Assembly: GCA_023251095.1 (NCBI GenBank)
Contig: JAHEZL010000023.1
Coordinates: 17,797 to 81,796, forward strand
Reading direction: 5' to 3'
Length of the DNA stretch: 64,000 bases
Origin: Flavobacteriales bacterium
GTDB lineage: Bacteria > Bacteroidota > Bacteroidia > Flavobacteriales_C > GCA-002722245
A program made the translations under genes and the position numbers. Positions 45,201 to 52,585 of this stretch are shown here, in pieces. Each line of letters begins with the position of its first letter. Within the stretch, counting starts at the first letter, position 1. The notes under the pieces were generated by a model, which was not told the origin of the DNA, ran no database searches, and was given only the letters and a program-made list of their open reading frames with translations.

Positions 45201-47428
45201 ATGGTGCTACCTTAACTCTTGCAGGTCATACCGGAAGTATTATTAAATGGCAAAGATCTACTGATAATTTCGTGACCCCTGTTGATATTGCGAACGTTAC
45301 TACTTCTCAGGCTTACTCCAATATTACTGCTACAACAAAATACAGAGCAATAATACAATCAGGAGCTTGTCCTGCCGCGAATTCTGCTGCTGCAACAATT
45401 ACAGTTGATCCGGCAACTGTTGGCGGTTCTGTTACTGCTGATGCAACGGTTTGCTCGGGTGCAAATACCGGAACTTTGACCTTATCCGGTAATACAGGAA
45501 CAGTAAGCAACTGGGAAAGCTCCACTGATAATTTTATCACAAAAACTACCATTGCCAATGTCGCTACTTCTCAGGCTTATGCTAATATTACCGCTACAAC
45601 AAAATACAGAGCTGTGGTAAAATCAGGAACTTGTGCTTCTGATATTTCTGCTGCTGCAACAATCACTGTTGATCCTGTTTCTGTTGGGGGAACAGTGTCA
45701 GCCGATGCAACAGTTTGTTCAGGAGCAAACGGTGCTACTTTGACTTTGGCCGGATATACCGGAACAATCACAGGATGGCAAAGTTCTACTGATAATTTCG
45801 TTACAAAAACTGCTATTGCGAATTTAACTGCTTCTCAACCCTACTCTAACATTACCGCTACAACAAAGTACAGAGCTGTTGTAAAATCAGGAACTTGCTC
45901 TTCTGCCAATTCATCTTCTTCAACCATTACTGTTGATCCTGTTTCTGTTGGCGGAACTGTTACTGCCGATGCAACGGTTTGTTCGGGTGCAAACACAGGA
46001 ACATTAACCCTTGCAGGAAATACAGGATCTGTAACAGGTTGGGAAAGTTCAACAGATAACTTTATCACAAAAACCACTATTGCTAACGCCACTACTTCTC
46101 AGCCTTATTTGAATATTACAACAACAACCAAATACAGAGCGGTTGTAAAATCAGGAACTTGTGCTTCCGATAATTCTGCTGCTGCAACAATTACTATTGA
46201 TCCGGTTTCAGTTGGAGGAACTGTTGCTGCTGATGCTATGGTTTGCTTGGGAGCTAACGGAGCTACTTTGACTTTGGCCGGATACACAGGAGCAATCACC
46301 GGTTGGGAAAGTTCAACCGATAATTTCGTCACAAAAAACTCTATTGCTAACACTACTGCTTCCCAGGCTTATTCTAACATTACTGAAACTACTAAATACA
46401 GAGCAGTGGTAAAATCAGGAACTTGCTCTTCTGCTAATTCTGCCGACGCTACCATCACCATAGATCCGATTGCCGTATCTATTGAAAATGACACTATATG
46501 CGATAAAACAAGTACGATCTTTAATGCCGGACCGGGATTTACAACTTATACCTGGTCGGGAGCAATATCCCAAATCGGACAATCCATTATAGCAACAACA
46601 GGCGGAAAATACATCATCACAGTAACCGACGGATTGGGATGTACTGCCACAGATAGCGCTGTTCTTGTTATCAATACCATTCCAACTCCCAACTTTAGTA
46701 ATGACACTGTTTATGTTTGTTCTGGAAGCACGGTTTTACTGGATCCGGGAACTGCTAACAATTTAACTTATATGTGGAGCTCTCTTCAAACTACTCCTAC
46801 CATTGCTACAGGAATTGCGGGACAATATATCGTCACTGTAAGCGACGCCATCGGTTGTTCCAATAAAGACACTGTTGTTGTAAAAGTAAATGCTCTTCCA
46901 AATGTTAGCTTGGGAAATGACATTACCATTTGTGATAACGGTTATGATGAACTAACTCTTACCGCACAATACAGTGGAAATTATCAATTGAACTGGAGCA
47001 CTTCACAAAGCAATGTTAAATCTATCGTTATCACTGAATCGGGATCTTATTGGGTTCAGGTGAGCGACTCCAACAAGTGTTCACTTGTCGATACCATTGA
47101 AGTAACTGCTTATTGCGAAGATTTAGTTTTCACCTGGCCTAATGTTCTTACGCCAAACGGTGACGGACAAAATGATGTATTTAAACCAATAGGAGTAGAT
47201 GATTCTAATTTCCAAAAGGTAGTAGCCAACGTTCACATCATCAGTTTCGGAGTATATGACAGATGGGGTAGATTTATGTTTTATTCAGAAGAAAACATTT
47301 TACCCAACTGGGATGGTAAATTCAATGGATCACCTGCCGCATCCGGCACCTATTTTTATGTAATTAAGTACAGAAATTCCGCAGGTAAATATTATGAAAT
47401 ATCCAACTATATGACGCTGATGGAATAA
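42239..47428 (+). CDS. Giant lectin-headed surface protein with twelve 88-residue repeats and T9SS type B sorting domain
   Basis: The protein has 1729 residues. A signal peptide with a long n-region ends at about residue 37 (GALQAQ). The L-type-lectin-like head (about 38-275) has GGGLGYMG, MITIEFDTWSS and INDEIALQRDG. One Ig-like module (about 283-355) is followed by twelve 88-residue repeats (about 357-1411), each with GSVTADATVCSGSNGATLTLAGHTGSIVKWQSS at its start and KYRAVVKSGTCASANSAAATITVDP at its end. Two or three more Ig-like modules and a type B sorting domain (about 1636-1729, WPNVLTPNGDGQNDVF) complete it. The paired cysteines in each repeat (TVCSG and SGTCA) suggest one disulphide per module. 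I infer a long stalk presenting a glycan-binding head. It is paralogous to the next gene, 47627-50689. Confidence 0.86.
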   Translation: MNTSYQPNNTFEKAFCPKRKKGLALFILLLSLGALQAQSGGWDASATNGVSGYTDHGNGVIQLLSTASTGCAAAAIHETSSTYNPTTSDFNQCYQVYFGCLGNDNIGSDSKGDGLAFSFWKNSATYNINNGSACGGGLGYMGSASDGKMITIEFDTWSSQGNSGFDASYGGGGSGINDEIALQRDGTANDGGRITSTNAGNLEDGLEHTVCITYNRTTHILLVTIDGVTKLSSDLTGSPYELGAYFGNTGLNQTWSSGKFGATNAATVSKGADISDNAGAALNQVTVSLANQTVCSGTSATFDAGGGYTSYAWSANGSGGAQTSSGTAAGNYTVTVTNAAGCSGVATGVLTVDATTVGGSVTADATVCSGSNGATLTLAGHTGSIVKWQSSTDNFVTPVDIANVTTTQTYTNLVSATKYRAVVKSGLCASANSAAATITIDPATVAGSVTADATVCSGSNGATLTLAGHTGSIVKWQRSTDNFVTPVDIANVTTTQTYSNITATTKYRAVVKSGTCASANSAAATITVDPATVAGSVTADATVCSGANGATLTLAGHTGSIVKWQSSTDNFVTPVDIANVTTTQAYLNITATTKYRAVVKSGTCASANSAAATITIDPATVAGSVTADATVCSGSNGATLTLAGHTGSIVKWQSSTDNFVTPVDIANVTTTQAYLNITATTKYRAVVKSGTCASANSAAATITVDPPTVAGSVTADATVCSGANGATLTLAGHTGSIVKWQSSTDNFVTPVDIANVTTTQTYLNITTTTKYRAVVKSGTCASANSAAATITIDPATVAGSVTADATVCSGSNGATLTLAGHTGSIVKWQSSTDNFVTPVDIANITTTQAYLNITATTKYRAVVKSGTCASANSAAATITVDPATVAGSVTADATVCSGANGATLTLAGHTGSIVKWQRSTDNFVTPIDIANATTTQAYLNITTTTKYRAIVKSGTCTSANSAAATITVDPASASGTVSSDATVCSGANGATLTLAGHTGSIIKWQRSTDNFVTPVDIANVTTSQAYSNITATTKYRAIIQSGACPAANSAAATITVDPATVGGSVTADATVCSGANTGTLTLSGNTGTVSNWESSTDNFITKTTIANVATSQAYANITATTKYRAVVKSGTCASDISAAATITVDPVSVGGTVSADATVCSGANGATLTLAGYTGTITGWQSSTDNFVTKTAIANLTASQPYSNITATTKYRAVVKSGTCSSANSSSSTITVDPVSVGGTVTADATVCSGANTGTLTLAGNTGSVTGWESSTDNFITKTTIANATTSQPYLNITTTTKYRAVVKSGTCASDNSAAATITIDPVSVGGTVAADAMVCLGANGATLTLAGYTGAITGWESSTDNFVTKNSIANTTASQAYSNITETTKYRAVVKSGTCSSANSADATITIDPIAVSIENDTICDKTSTIFNAGPGFTTYTWSGAISQIGQSIIATTGGKYIITVTDGLGCTATDSAVLVINTIPTPNFSNDTVYVCSGSTVLLDPGTANNLTYMWSSLQTTPTIATGIAGQYIVTVSDAIGCSNKDTVVVKVNALPNVSLGNDITICDNGYDELTLTAQYSGNYQLNWSTSQSNVKSIVITESGSYWVQVSDSNKCSLVDTIEVTAYCEDLVFTWPNVLTPNGDGQNDVFKPIGVDDSNFQKVVANVHIISFGVYDRWGRFMFYSEENILPNWDGKFNGSPAASGTYFYVIKYRNSAGKYYEISNYMTLME
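43306..46473 (+). repeat. Twelve tandem 264-bp repeats in the giant lectin protein
   Basis: The unit is 88 codons with exact 264-bp periodicity from about 43306 to 46473. Copies 1-7 are nearly identical in protein, differing mainly at SNG/ANG and a few other residues. Copies 8-12 are more divergent and alternate between two forms (ATLTLAGYTGTITGW and GTLTLAGNTGSVTGW), which suggests an older two-unit duplication at the 3' end and recent expansion at the 5' end. Confidence 0.9.
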
Positions 47429-47455
47429 TTACGCTTAGCACCCACCCTTTTCACT

Positions 47456-47582
47456 TCATATTTTTTCCATACAAGACCATATTCTACACCTCCACAAACA
47501 GTATTTATTAACTGATAATCAGGTGATTAATCTCATATTATCCTGAATTTCATCTTGATTCTTCAGGGACAATTAGACTTTT
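47456..47582 (+). promoter_or_regulatory. Shared regulatory module, class A copy, upstream of the 47627 lectin-stalk gene
   Basis: TCATATTT is at 47456-47463 and CCATATTC at 47477-47484, 21 bp apart. The dyad CTGAT-A-ATCAG is at 47512-47522 (centre 47517); both arms differ from TTTGAT/ATCAAA by matching changes that keep the pairing. TTGATTCTTCAGGGACAA starts at 47555 and TAGACTTTT at 47574. Centre to -7 is 57 bp. The leader is about 40 nt. Confidence 0.72.
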
Positions 47583-47626
47583 ACTGGAGTATGATGTTTT
47601 TTTGAAGATACCCAAAGTAAAGTTTT

Positions 47627-50600
47627 ATGAGAAAAATTTTAATTACAATCATAACCATCACAACATTCTCCAACCTAAATGCCCAAAGCGGTGGTTGGGA
47701 TGGCAGCGCTACAAATGGTACAACAGGATTTAAAGACTGGGGCAATGGAGTAATTCAATTATTGGATTACAATTCAACAGGTTGCGCAGGATCTGCCGTG
47801 CATGAAACAACCGCAACCTACGATCCGCTTAGTGCGGATTTCAATCAATGTTATCAGGTATATTTCGGTTGTCCGGGCAACGACAACATAGGCAGTGATT
47901 CCAAAGGTGACGGTATGGCCTTTTCATTTTGGAAAAGCGGCTTGGCCTACAACATCAATAATGGTTTAGCTTGTGGCGGCGGATTAGGATACATGGGAAC
48001 GGTAGGAGGTGTTGATCCGAATACAAAAATGATCAGCATTGAATTTGACACCTGGAGCAGTCAGGGCAACTTTGGATTTGACGCAGCTTATGGAGGTGGT
48101 ACAACCGGAACCAGTGATGAAATAGCGCTTCATAGAGGTGGTGATGCAAGTGATGGAGGCAGATTAACCAGCGCAAATGCCGGAAATTTAGAAGACGGTT
48201 TGGAACACGCAGTATGCTTCAACTACAATCGTACTACACACATTCTTACTGTTACTATTGATGGCGCTACAAAATTAACCTACGACTTTACAGGATCTGT
48301 CTATGAATTTGCATCTTTTTTTGGCGCCGGTGGCGTAAACCAAACCTGGTCGGCTGGTAAATACGGCGCTACCGATCAGGCCACTGTGAGCAACGGTGCA
48401 AGTATTTTCGCAAATGTTGGTGGAGCTTTTAATTTACCAACTCCGGTAGTGGCCGATCATACCATTTGTGCCGGAGATCCTGCAGCAACCTTTGACGCAG
48501 GCGCAGGCTATTCTTCTTATTTATGGAACACAGGTGCTACCACACAATCCATCAGCACAAGTACTGCCGCAACTTATACCGTTACAGTAATCAATGGCGC
48601 TGGTTGTTCAGGATCAGATGCAGGTATTTTAACCGTAAATCCCTTACCGGTAGTAAATGTTGCAGATCAAACCATTTGTGCAGGAAACTCCACCACTTTT
48701 GATGCAGGGAATGCAGGAGCAACCTATGCTTGGACCGGTCCGGGTGGTTTCACTTCTACCTCACAAACACCAACAGTATCAGCAGCAGGAACTTATTCGG
48801 TAACAGTCACTAAAAATGGTTGTTCCGCTAGTGATAATGCTATTTTAACCTTAACCCCTTTACCGGTAGTAAATGTTGCTGATAAAGCGATTTGTTCCGG
48901 AAACACTACCACTTTTGATGCAGGAAATGCGGGAGCAGCTTATGTGTGGACTGGCCCCGGCTCATTTTCTTCTACCTCGCAAACACCAACAGTATCGGTA
49001 GATGGAACCTATTCAGTAATAGTAACTAAAAATAGTTGTTCAGCCACCGACAATGCTATTTTAACAGTGAATGCTATGCCGGTTGTAAATGTTGCCGACA
49101 AATCAATTTGTAGCGGAAACACTACTTTTGATGCAGGAAATGCGGGAGCAACCTATGCATGGACGGGGCCGGGTGGTTTCACTTCTACCTCACAAACACC
49201 AACAGTATCGGCAGCAGGAACTTACAATGTTACTGTTACAAACAATGGCTGTTCGGCCAGCGACAATGCTATTTTAACTATAAACGGGATTACAGTAAAT
49301 GTTGCCGATCAAACCATTTGTTCCGGCAGCTCTACCACTTTTGATGCGGGAAATGCAGGTGCAACTTACGCATGGACGGGACCGAGCGGTTTCACTTCCA
49401 CCTCTCAAACACCAACAGTATCGGTAGCAGGAACTTATTCGGTAACAGCAACTAAAAACGGTTGTTCAGCCGGTGACAATGCTCTTTTAACTTTAGCCGC
49501 TGCACTTACAGTAAATGTAGCCGATAAAACCATTTGCTCTGGAAGCACCACCACCTTTGATGCAGGAAATACAGGCGCAACGTTCGCGTGGACGGGTCCG
49601 GGTTCATTTTCCTCTACTTCTCAAACACCAACAGTATCGGTAGCAGGAACTTATTCGGTAACAGTAACCATGGGTACTTGTTCGGCTAATGACAATGCTA
49701 TTTTAACATTGACTGCCTTGCCGGTAGTAAGTATTGCCAATAAAGTAATTTGCAACGGAGGCACTACTACTTTTGATGCAGGAAATGCAGGAGCAACCTA
49801 TGTGTGGACTGGCCCTGGCGCATTTTCTTCCAGCTCACAAACACCAACTGTAACGGCAACAGGAACTTACAATGTTACTGTTACAAACAATGGCTGCTCT
49901 GCTATGGGAAGTGCTACTTTAACAGTAAACTCTGCCATTACACCTAATTTGATTTCCGACACTATAGTTTGTGTTGGTCAATCAGTGGAATTGAATCCGG
50001 GAACTTTAGCTTCCCTGCATTATTCATGGACACCAACTCTGGAGACCACTCAAACCATCCATGTAAGCACTGCAGGAAAATACAAAGTAACCGTGAGTGA
50101 CGACAATAATTGTTCAGGAAGCGACTCTATTATTATTCAATTCAATGTGCCAGCAAATACCAATTTAGATTTAGGAAAGGATGCTGCTATTTGCGACAAC
50201 GACTACAATAAATTAACCCTATCTGTAAATTATACTCCTGTAAATAAATTACACTGGAGTACTCTGGACAGTAACATTAGTTCCATCGTAATTACTAAAC
50301 CCGGATCATACTGGGTTAAAGTAACCGACGCCAACAAATGCTCTATCGCCGACACTATTGAAATTACTCACTATTGCGATGACACTGTTTTAGACTGGCC
50401 AAATGTTCTTACTGATAATAATGATAATCTTAATGATAAATTTCAACCTAAAGGTTTGGATGATTCTAACTTCCAGGCGACTATAGCCAATATCAACTGG
50501 ATCAGTTTTGAAGTATATGACAGATGGGGAATATTGATGTTTAGTTCAGGCAGCGGAATTTTACCAAACTGGGATGGCAAATACAATGGCTCCTCAGTTC

Positions 50601-50689
50601 CTGCCGGTACTTATTACTATTTAGTAAAGTATGAAAATCTTGCCGGAAAAAAATACGATGTGCCGGGATTTATGACGGTGCTTCATTAA
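47627..50689 (+). CDS. Lectin-headed surface protein with Ig-like repeats and T9SS type B sorting domain
   Basis: The protein has 1020 residues. The signal peptide ends at residue 19 (NLNAQ). The L-type-lectin-like head (about 20-265) has GGGLGYMG, MISIEFDTWSS and DEIALHRGGD. A stalk of about nine Ig-like modules follows, six of them built on a 70-residue unit (NVADQTICSGSSTTFDAGNAGATYAWTGPGGFTSTSQTPTVS..). The C-terminus (about 925-1020, WPNVLTDNNDNLNDKF..YDRWGILMF) is a type B sorting domain with a changed core: DNNDNLNDKF replaces the usual PNGDGxNDxF. Head and tail are most like those of the preceding gene, so the pair is a tandem duplication with different stalks. It has its own class A module, and no terminator lies between the two genes. 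Confidence 0.85.
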   Translation: MRKILITIITITTFSNLNAQSGGWDGSATNGTTGFKDWGNGVIQLLDYNSTGCAGSAVHETTATYDPLSADFNQCYQVYFGCPGNDNIGSDSKGDGMAFSFWKSGLAYNINNGLACGGGLGYMGTVGGVDPNTKMISIEFDTWSSQGNFGFDAAYGGGTTGTSDEIALHRGGDASDGGRLTSANAGNLEDGLEHAVCFNYNRTTHILTVTIDGATKLTYDFTGSVYEFASFFGAGGVNQTWSAGKYGATDQATVSNGASIFANVGGAFNLPTPVVADHTICAGDPAATFDAGAGYSSYLWNTGATTQSISTSTAATYTVTVINGAGCSGSDAGILTVNPLPVVNVADQTICAGNSTTFDAGNAGATYAWTGPGGFTSTSQTPTVSAAGTYSVTVTKNGCSASDNAILTLTPLPVVNVADKAICSGNTTTFDAGNAGAAYVWTGPGSFSSTSQTPTVSVDGTYSVIVTKNSCSATDNAILTVNAMPVVNVADKSICSGNTTFDAGNAGATYAWTGPGGFTSTSQTPTVSAAGTYNVTVTNNGCSASDNAILTINGITVNVADQTICSGSSTTFDAGNAGATYAWTGPSGFTSTSQTPTVSVAGTYSVTATKNGCSAGDNALLTLAAALTVNVADKTICSGSTTTFDAGNTGATFAWTGPGSFSSTSQTPTVSVAGTYSVTVTMGTCSANDNAILTLTALPVVSIANKVICNGGTTTFDAGNAGATYVWTGPGAFSSSSQTPTVTATGTYNVTVTNNGCSAMGSATLTVNSAITPNLISDTIVCVGQSVELNPGTLASLHYSWTPTLETTQTIHVSTAGKYKVTVSDDNNCSGSDSIIIQFNVPANTNLDLGKDAAICDNDYNKLTLSVNYTPVNKLHWSTLDSNISSIVITKPGSYWVKVTDANKCSIADTIEITHYCDDTVLDWPNVLTDNNDNLNDKFQPKGLDDSNFQATIANINWISFEVYDRWGILMFSSGSGILPNWDGKYNGSSVPAGTYYYLVKYENLAGKKYDVPGFMTVLH
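48646..49935 (+). repeat. Tandem repeat of about 210 bp coding Ig-like modules
   Basis: About six copies begin near 48646, 48859, 49076, 49290, 49503 and 49719, each coding a module of the form VNVADKTICSGSTTTFDAGNAGATYAWTGPG. Unit length varies by a few codons. One copy near 49110 lacks a residue in SGNTTFDAG. Confidence 0.75.
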
Positions 50690-50713
50690 GCCTCACAGAA
50701 AAAAAATTATTTC

Positions 50714-52447
50714 TTACTGTTTAAAAAAACTTGCAGCACTTGTATCGTTAACCTGTAACCAAACTCTTTTCCATGTAAACACAGGGATCTTAACTTTTTT
50801 ATCACTTTGAGTGAGCACATTGTAATAAAATACACCCTCATCACCTGAGAAAGATTTCACATCAACATACTCGTTATTGCAGCTTCTCATTTTTAAAGCT
50901 GAAGACATTTTAAATTTATAAGCGCCCTTCTCGTTTTTTTCAAAAAGCAAAGGATAACTTTTGTCTTTTATTTTCAACTCCGCTTTTTCAATTTCAATAT
51001 TTTGTTTGAATTTCAAAAGCCATCCGTTTAAACTAATTTCTCCCGATGAAGTACTTTGTAATTCATAATCAAGAGAAGGAGAAAAATGGGTAACCACAGA
51101 AAAATAAGGTGATGAATTTAACAAAACCTTAATTATACTTTTCTTTCCATCAGTTGTCTGCACTTCAATCACTGCATCATTCAGCGTTTTTGATTCCGGC
51201 AAAACAGCAAATTCAGGTTCGGCGTAAGTACCTCCTAACAATAGCAGATGAGCCAGTGCAGTATCGTATGTTTTTATATATTTCTGATCATCCCAATCAG
51301 CAGTTTTTCCATTGGAGATGAATGTTCCAAATTGTCCCTCATCACCAAAACTGAAAAAACTTTTCTTCACTTTTTCTCCCACATACACATCTTTTGCAAA
51401 AACACTTTCCTTAAAAACAACATAAGGCACTTTATCTTTTGTGCCCAAAAATTCCGACAACAATACATTCGCCCTGAAATCATTTCCCATACCACTCATA
51501 TGAAGCAATGGAGCCTGATACAACAAATTAATTTTCATCAGGTTTTCATCGTACATTTTAGCCAAATGGAAATTCGGATTTTTTATTTGTAAACCTCTTA
51601 TATATTCATCATTATCCAAAAAAATCACTTTCTTCCCATCAGCCAGCATAGCTTCCGCCATCAATTGGTAAGTGTGTAAAATTTCCTTTTTCATTTCCTG
51701 ATAATTGTCTTTATAATAAAAGAAATAATTAAATCGGGCAGCAAAAAACGGACTTAAAAAATTAGGACATTTTGAATCGTATTTCAAATATTGATACGGC
51801 GGATAAAATTCGGTATACCTGCGATAAGCATCCTTTTTATCCTCTCCTATTACTTCCATTAATTTCAATTTTCCATCTTCTTCAACATATCGAGAATGAA
51901 CATAGGCATAAAAATCTCCGAAACGAAAAGTGCCATCTCTTTCAGCATGCCATTCAAAAGCATTGAAAACCACTACATCCAGATTGTATTTCTTTCCAAC
52001 ATACTCATACAATAAATAGGATTGATGAATACCATAAGCGCCTACTCCAAAATTGATACACTCAATTTTATTTCCATTCAGCGATCTAATCTTCTTATTT
52101 AATAAATCGGCAATATTCAACGAATCACTCACTTCATTTCCCCGCATAAATGAGCAACCAAAAAAACCAACCCGCACTACACCCGAATCTTTTTTCTCCA
52201 AAAAATTCAAATAAGAACTATTCGGTCGGTCCTTTGCGGTATGCGCCCATCCTAAATTAAGCATCTGCTTGGCAGATAACTTAGGATTATCAGGCAATAC
52301 AACACCTTTTACTTCCACTTTTTCAAAATCACGCAATTGCGTTACCGACCATTTATAATAGAAGAAATAAACCAGATAAATTATCACTAACCAAAAGCTT
52401 ACAATAATGAAAATAAAAGCTTTTTTCTTTTTTTTGGGATCCGCCAT
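50714..52447 (-). CDS. Membrane-anchored SGNH-hydrolase-like protein of unknown function
   Basis: The protein has 577 residues. A lysine-rich N-terminus (MADPKKKKKAF) and one transmembrane segment (about 10-30, FIFIIVSFWLVIIYLVYFFYY) anchor it, with the rest probably outside the cytoplasm. VGFFGCSFMRG (about 93-103) resembles SGNH block I (GDS) with Cys before the likely catalytic Ser, and INFGVGAYG resembles block III. A later LLHMSGMGNDFRANVLLSEF stretch sits where the block V His is expected, but the fit is imperfect. The C-terminal 180 residues are beta-rich and unrecognised. It is convergent with the lectin-stalk gene (24 bp) and separated from the efflux operon by a terminator. Esterase or O-acyl transfer activity is possible but unproven. 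Confidence 0.6.
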   Translation of the reverse strand: MADPKKKKKAFIFIIVSFWLVIIYLVYFFYYKWSVTQLRDFEKVEVKGVVLPDNPKLSAKQMLNLGWAHTAKDRPNSSYLNFLEKKDSGVVRVGFFGCSFMRGNEVSDSLNIADLLNKKIRSLNGNKIECINFGVGAYGIHQSYLLYEYVGKKYNLDVVVFNAFEWHAERDGTFRFGDFYAYVHSRYVEEDGKLKLMEVIGEDKKDAYRRYTEFYPPYQYLKYDSKCPNFLSPFFAARFNYFFYYKDNYQEMKKEILHTYQLMAEAMLADGKKVIFLDNDEYIRGLQIKNPNFHLAKMYDENLMKINLLYQAPLLHMSGMGNDFRANVLLSEFLGTKDKVPYVVFKESVFAKDVYVGEKVKKSFFSFGDEGQFGTFISNGKTADWDDQKYIKTYDTALAHLLLLGGTYAEPEFAVLPESKTLNDAVIEVQTTDGKKSIIKVLLNSSPYFSVVTHFSPSLDYELQSTSSGEISLNGWLLKFKQNIEIEKAELKIKDKSYPLLFEKNEKGAYKFKMSSALKMRSCNNEYVDVKSFSGDEGVFYYNVLTQSDKKVKIPVFTWKRVWLQVNDTSAASFFKQ

Positions 52448-52533
52448 AATTAAAAATAAGAGCTGCTAAATTAAACTTTTATTTCAGAATAATTGATTGG
52501 GTAAAATCAACTGAATTCACTCTTCTCCTGAAT

Positions 52534-52567
52534 AAAAAAGCCCGAAGAAAATCTTCAGGCTTTTTTT
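52534..52567 (-). terminator. Terminator of the RND efflux operon
   Basis: A hairpin pairs AAAAAGCCCGAAGA with TCTTCAGGCTTTTT (one mismatch or bulge) around a short A loop, with A- and T-runs on both sides, 19 bp after the RND stop. It can work on both strands and isolates the efflux operon from the gene at 50714-52447. Confidence 0.82.
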
Positions 52568-52585
52568 ATTTTACTCGTGATTCAA

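Noticed and set aside
43306..46473. Regular repeats that might suggest a CRISPR array
   Set aside because: The unit is 264 bp, there are no short repeats with unique spacers, and the whole region is an open, protein-coding frame. No cas genes are present.
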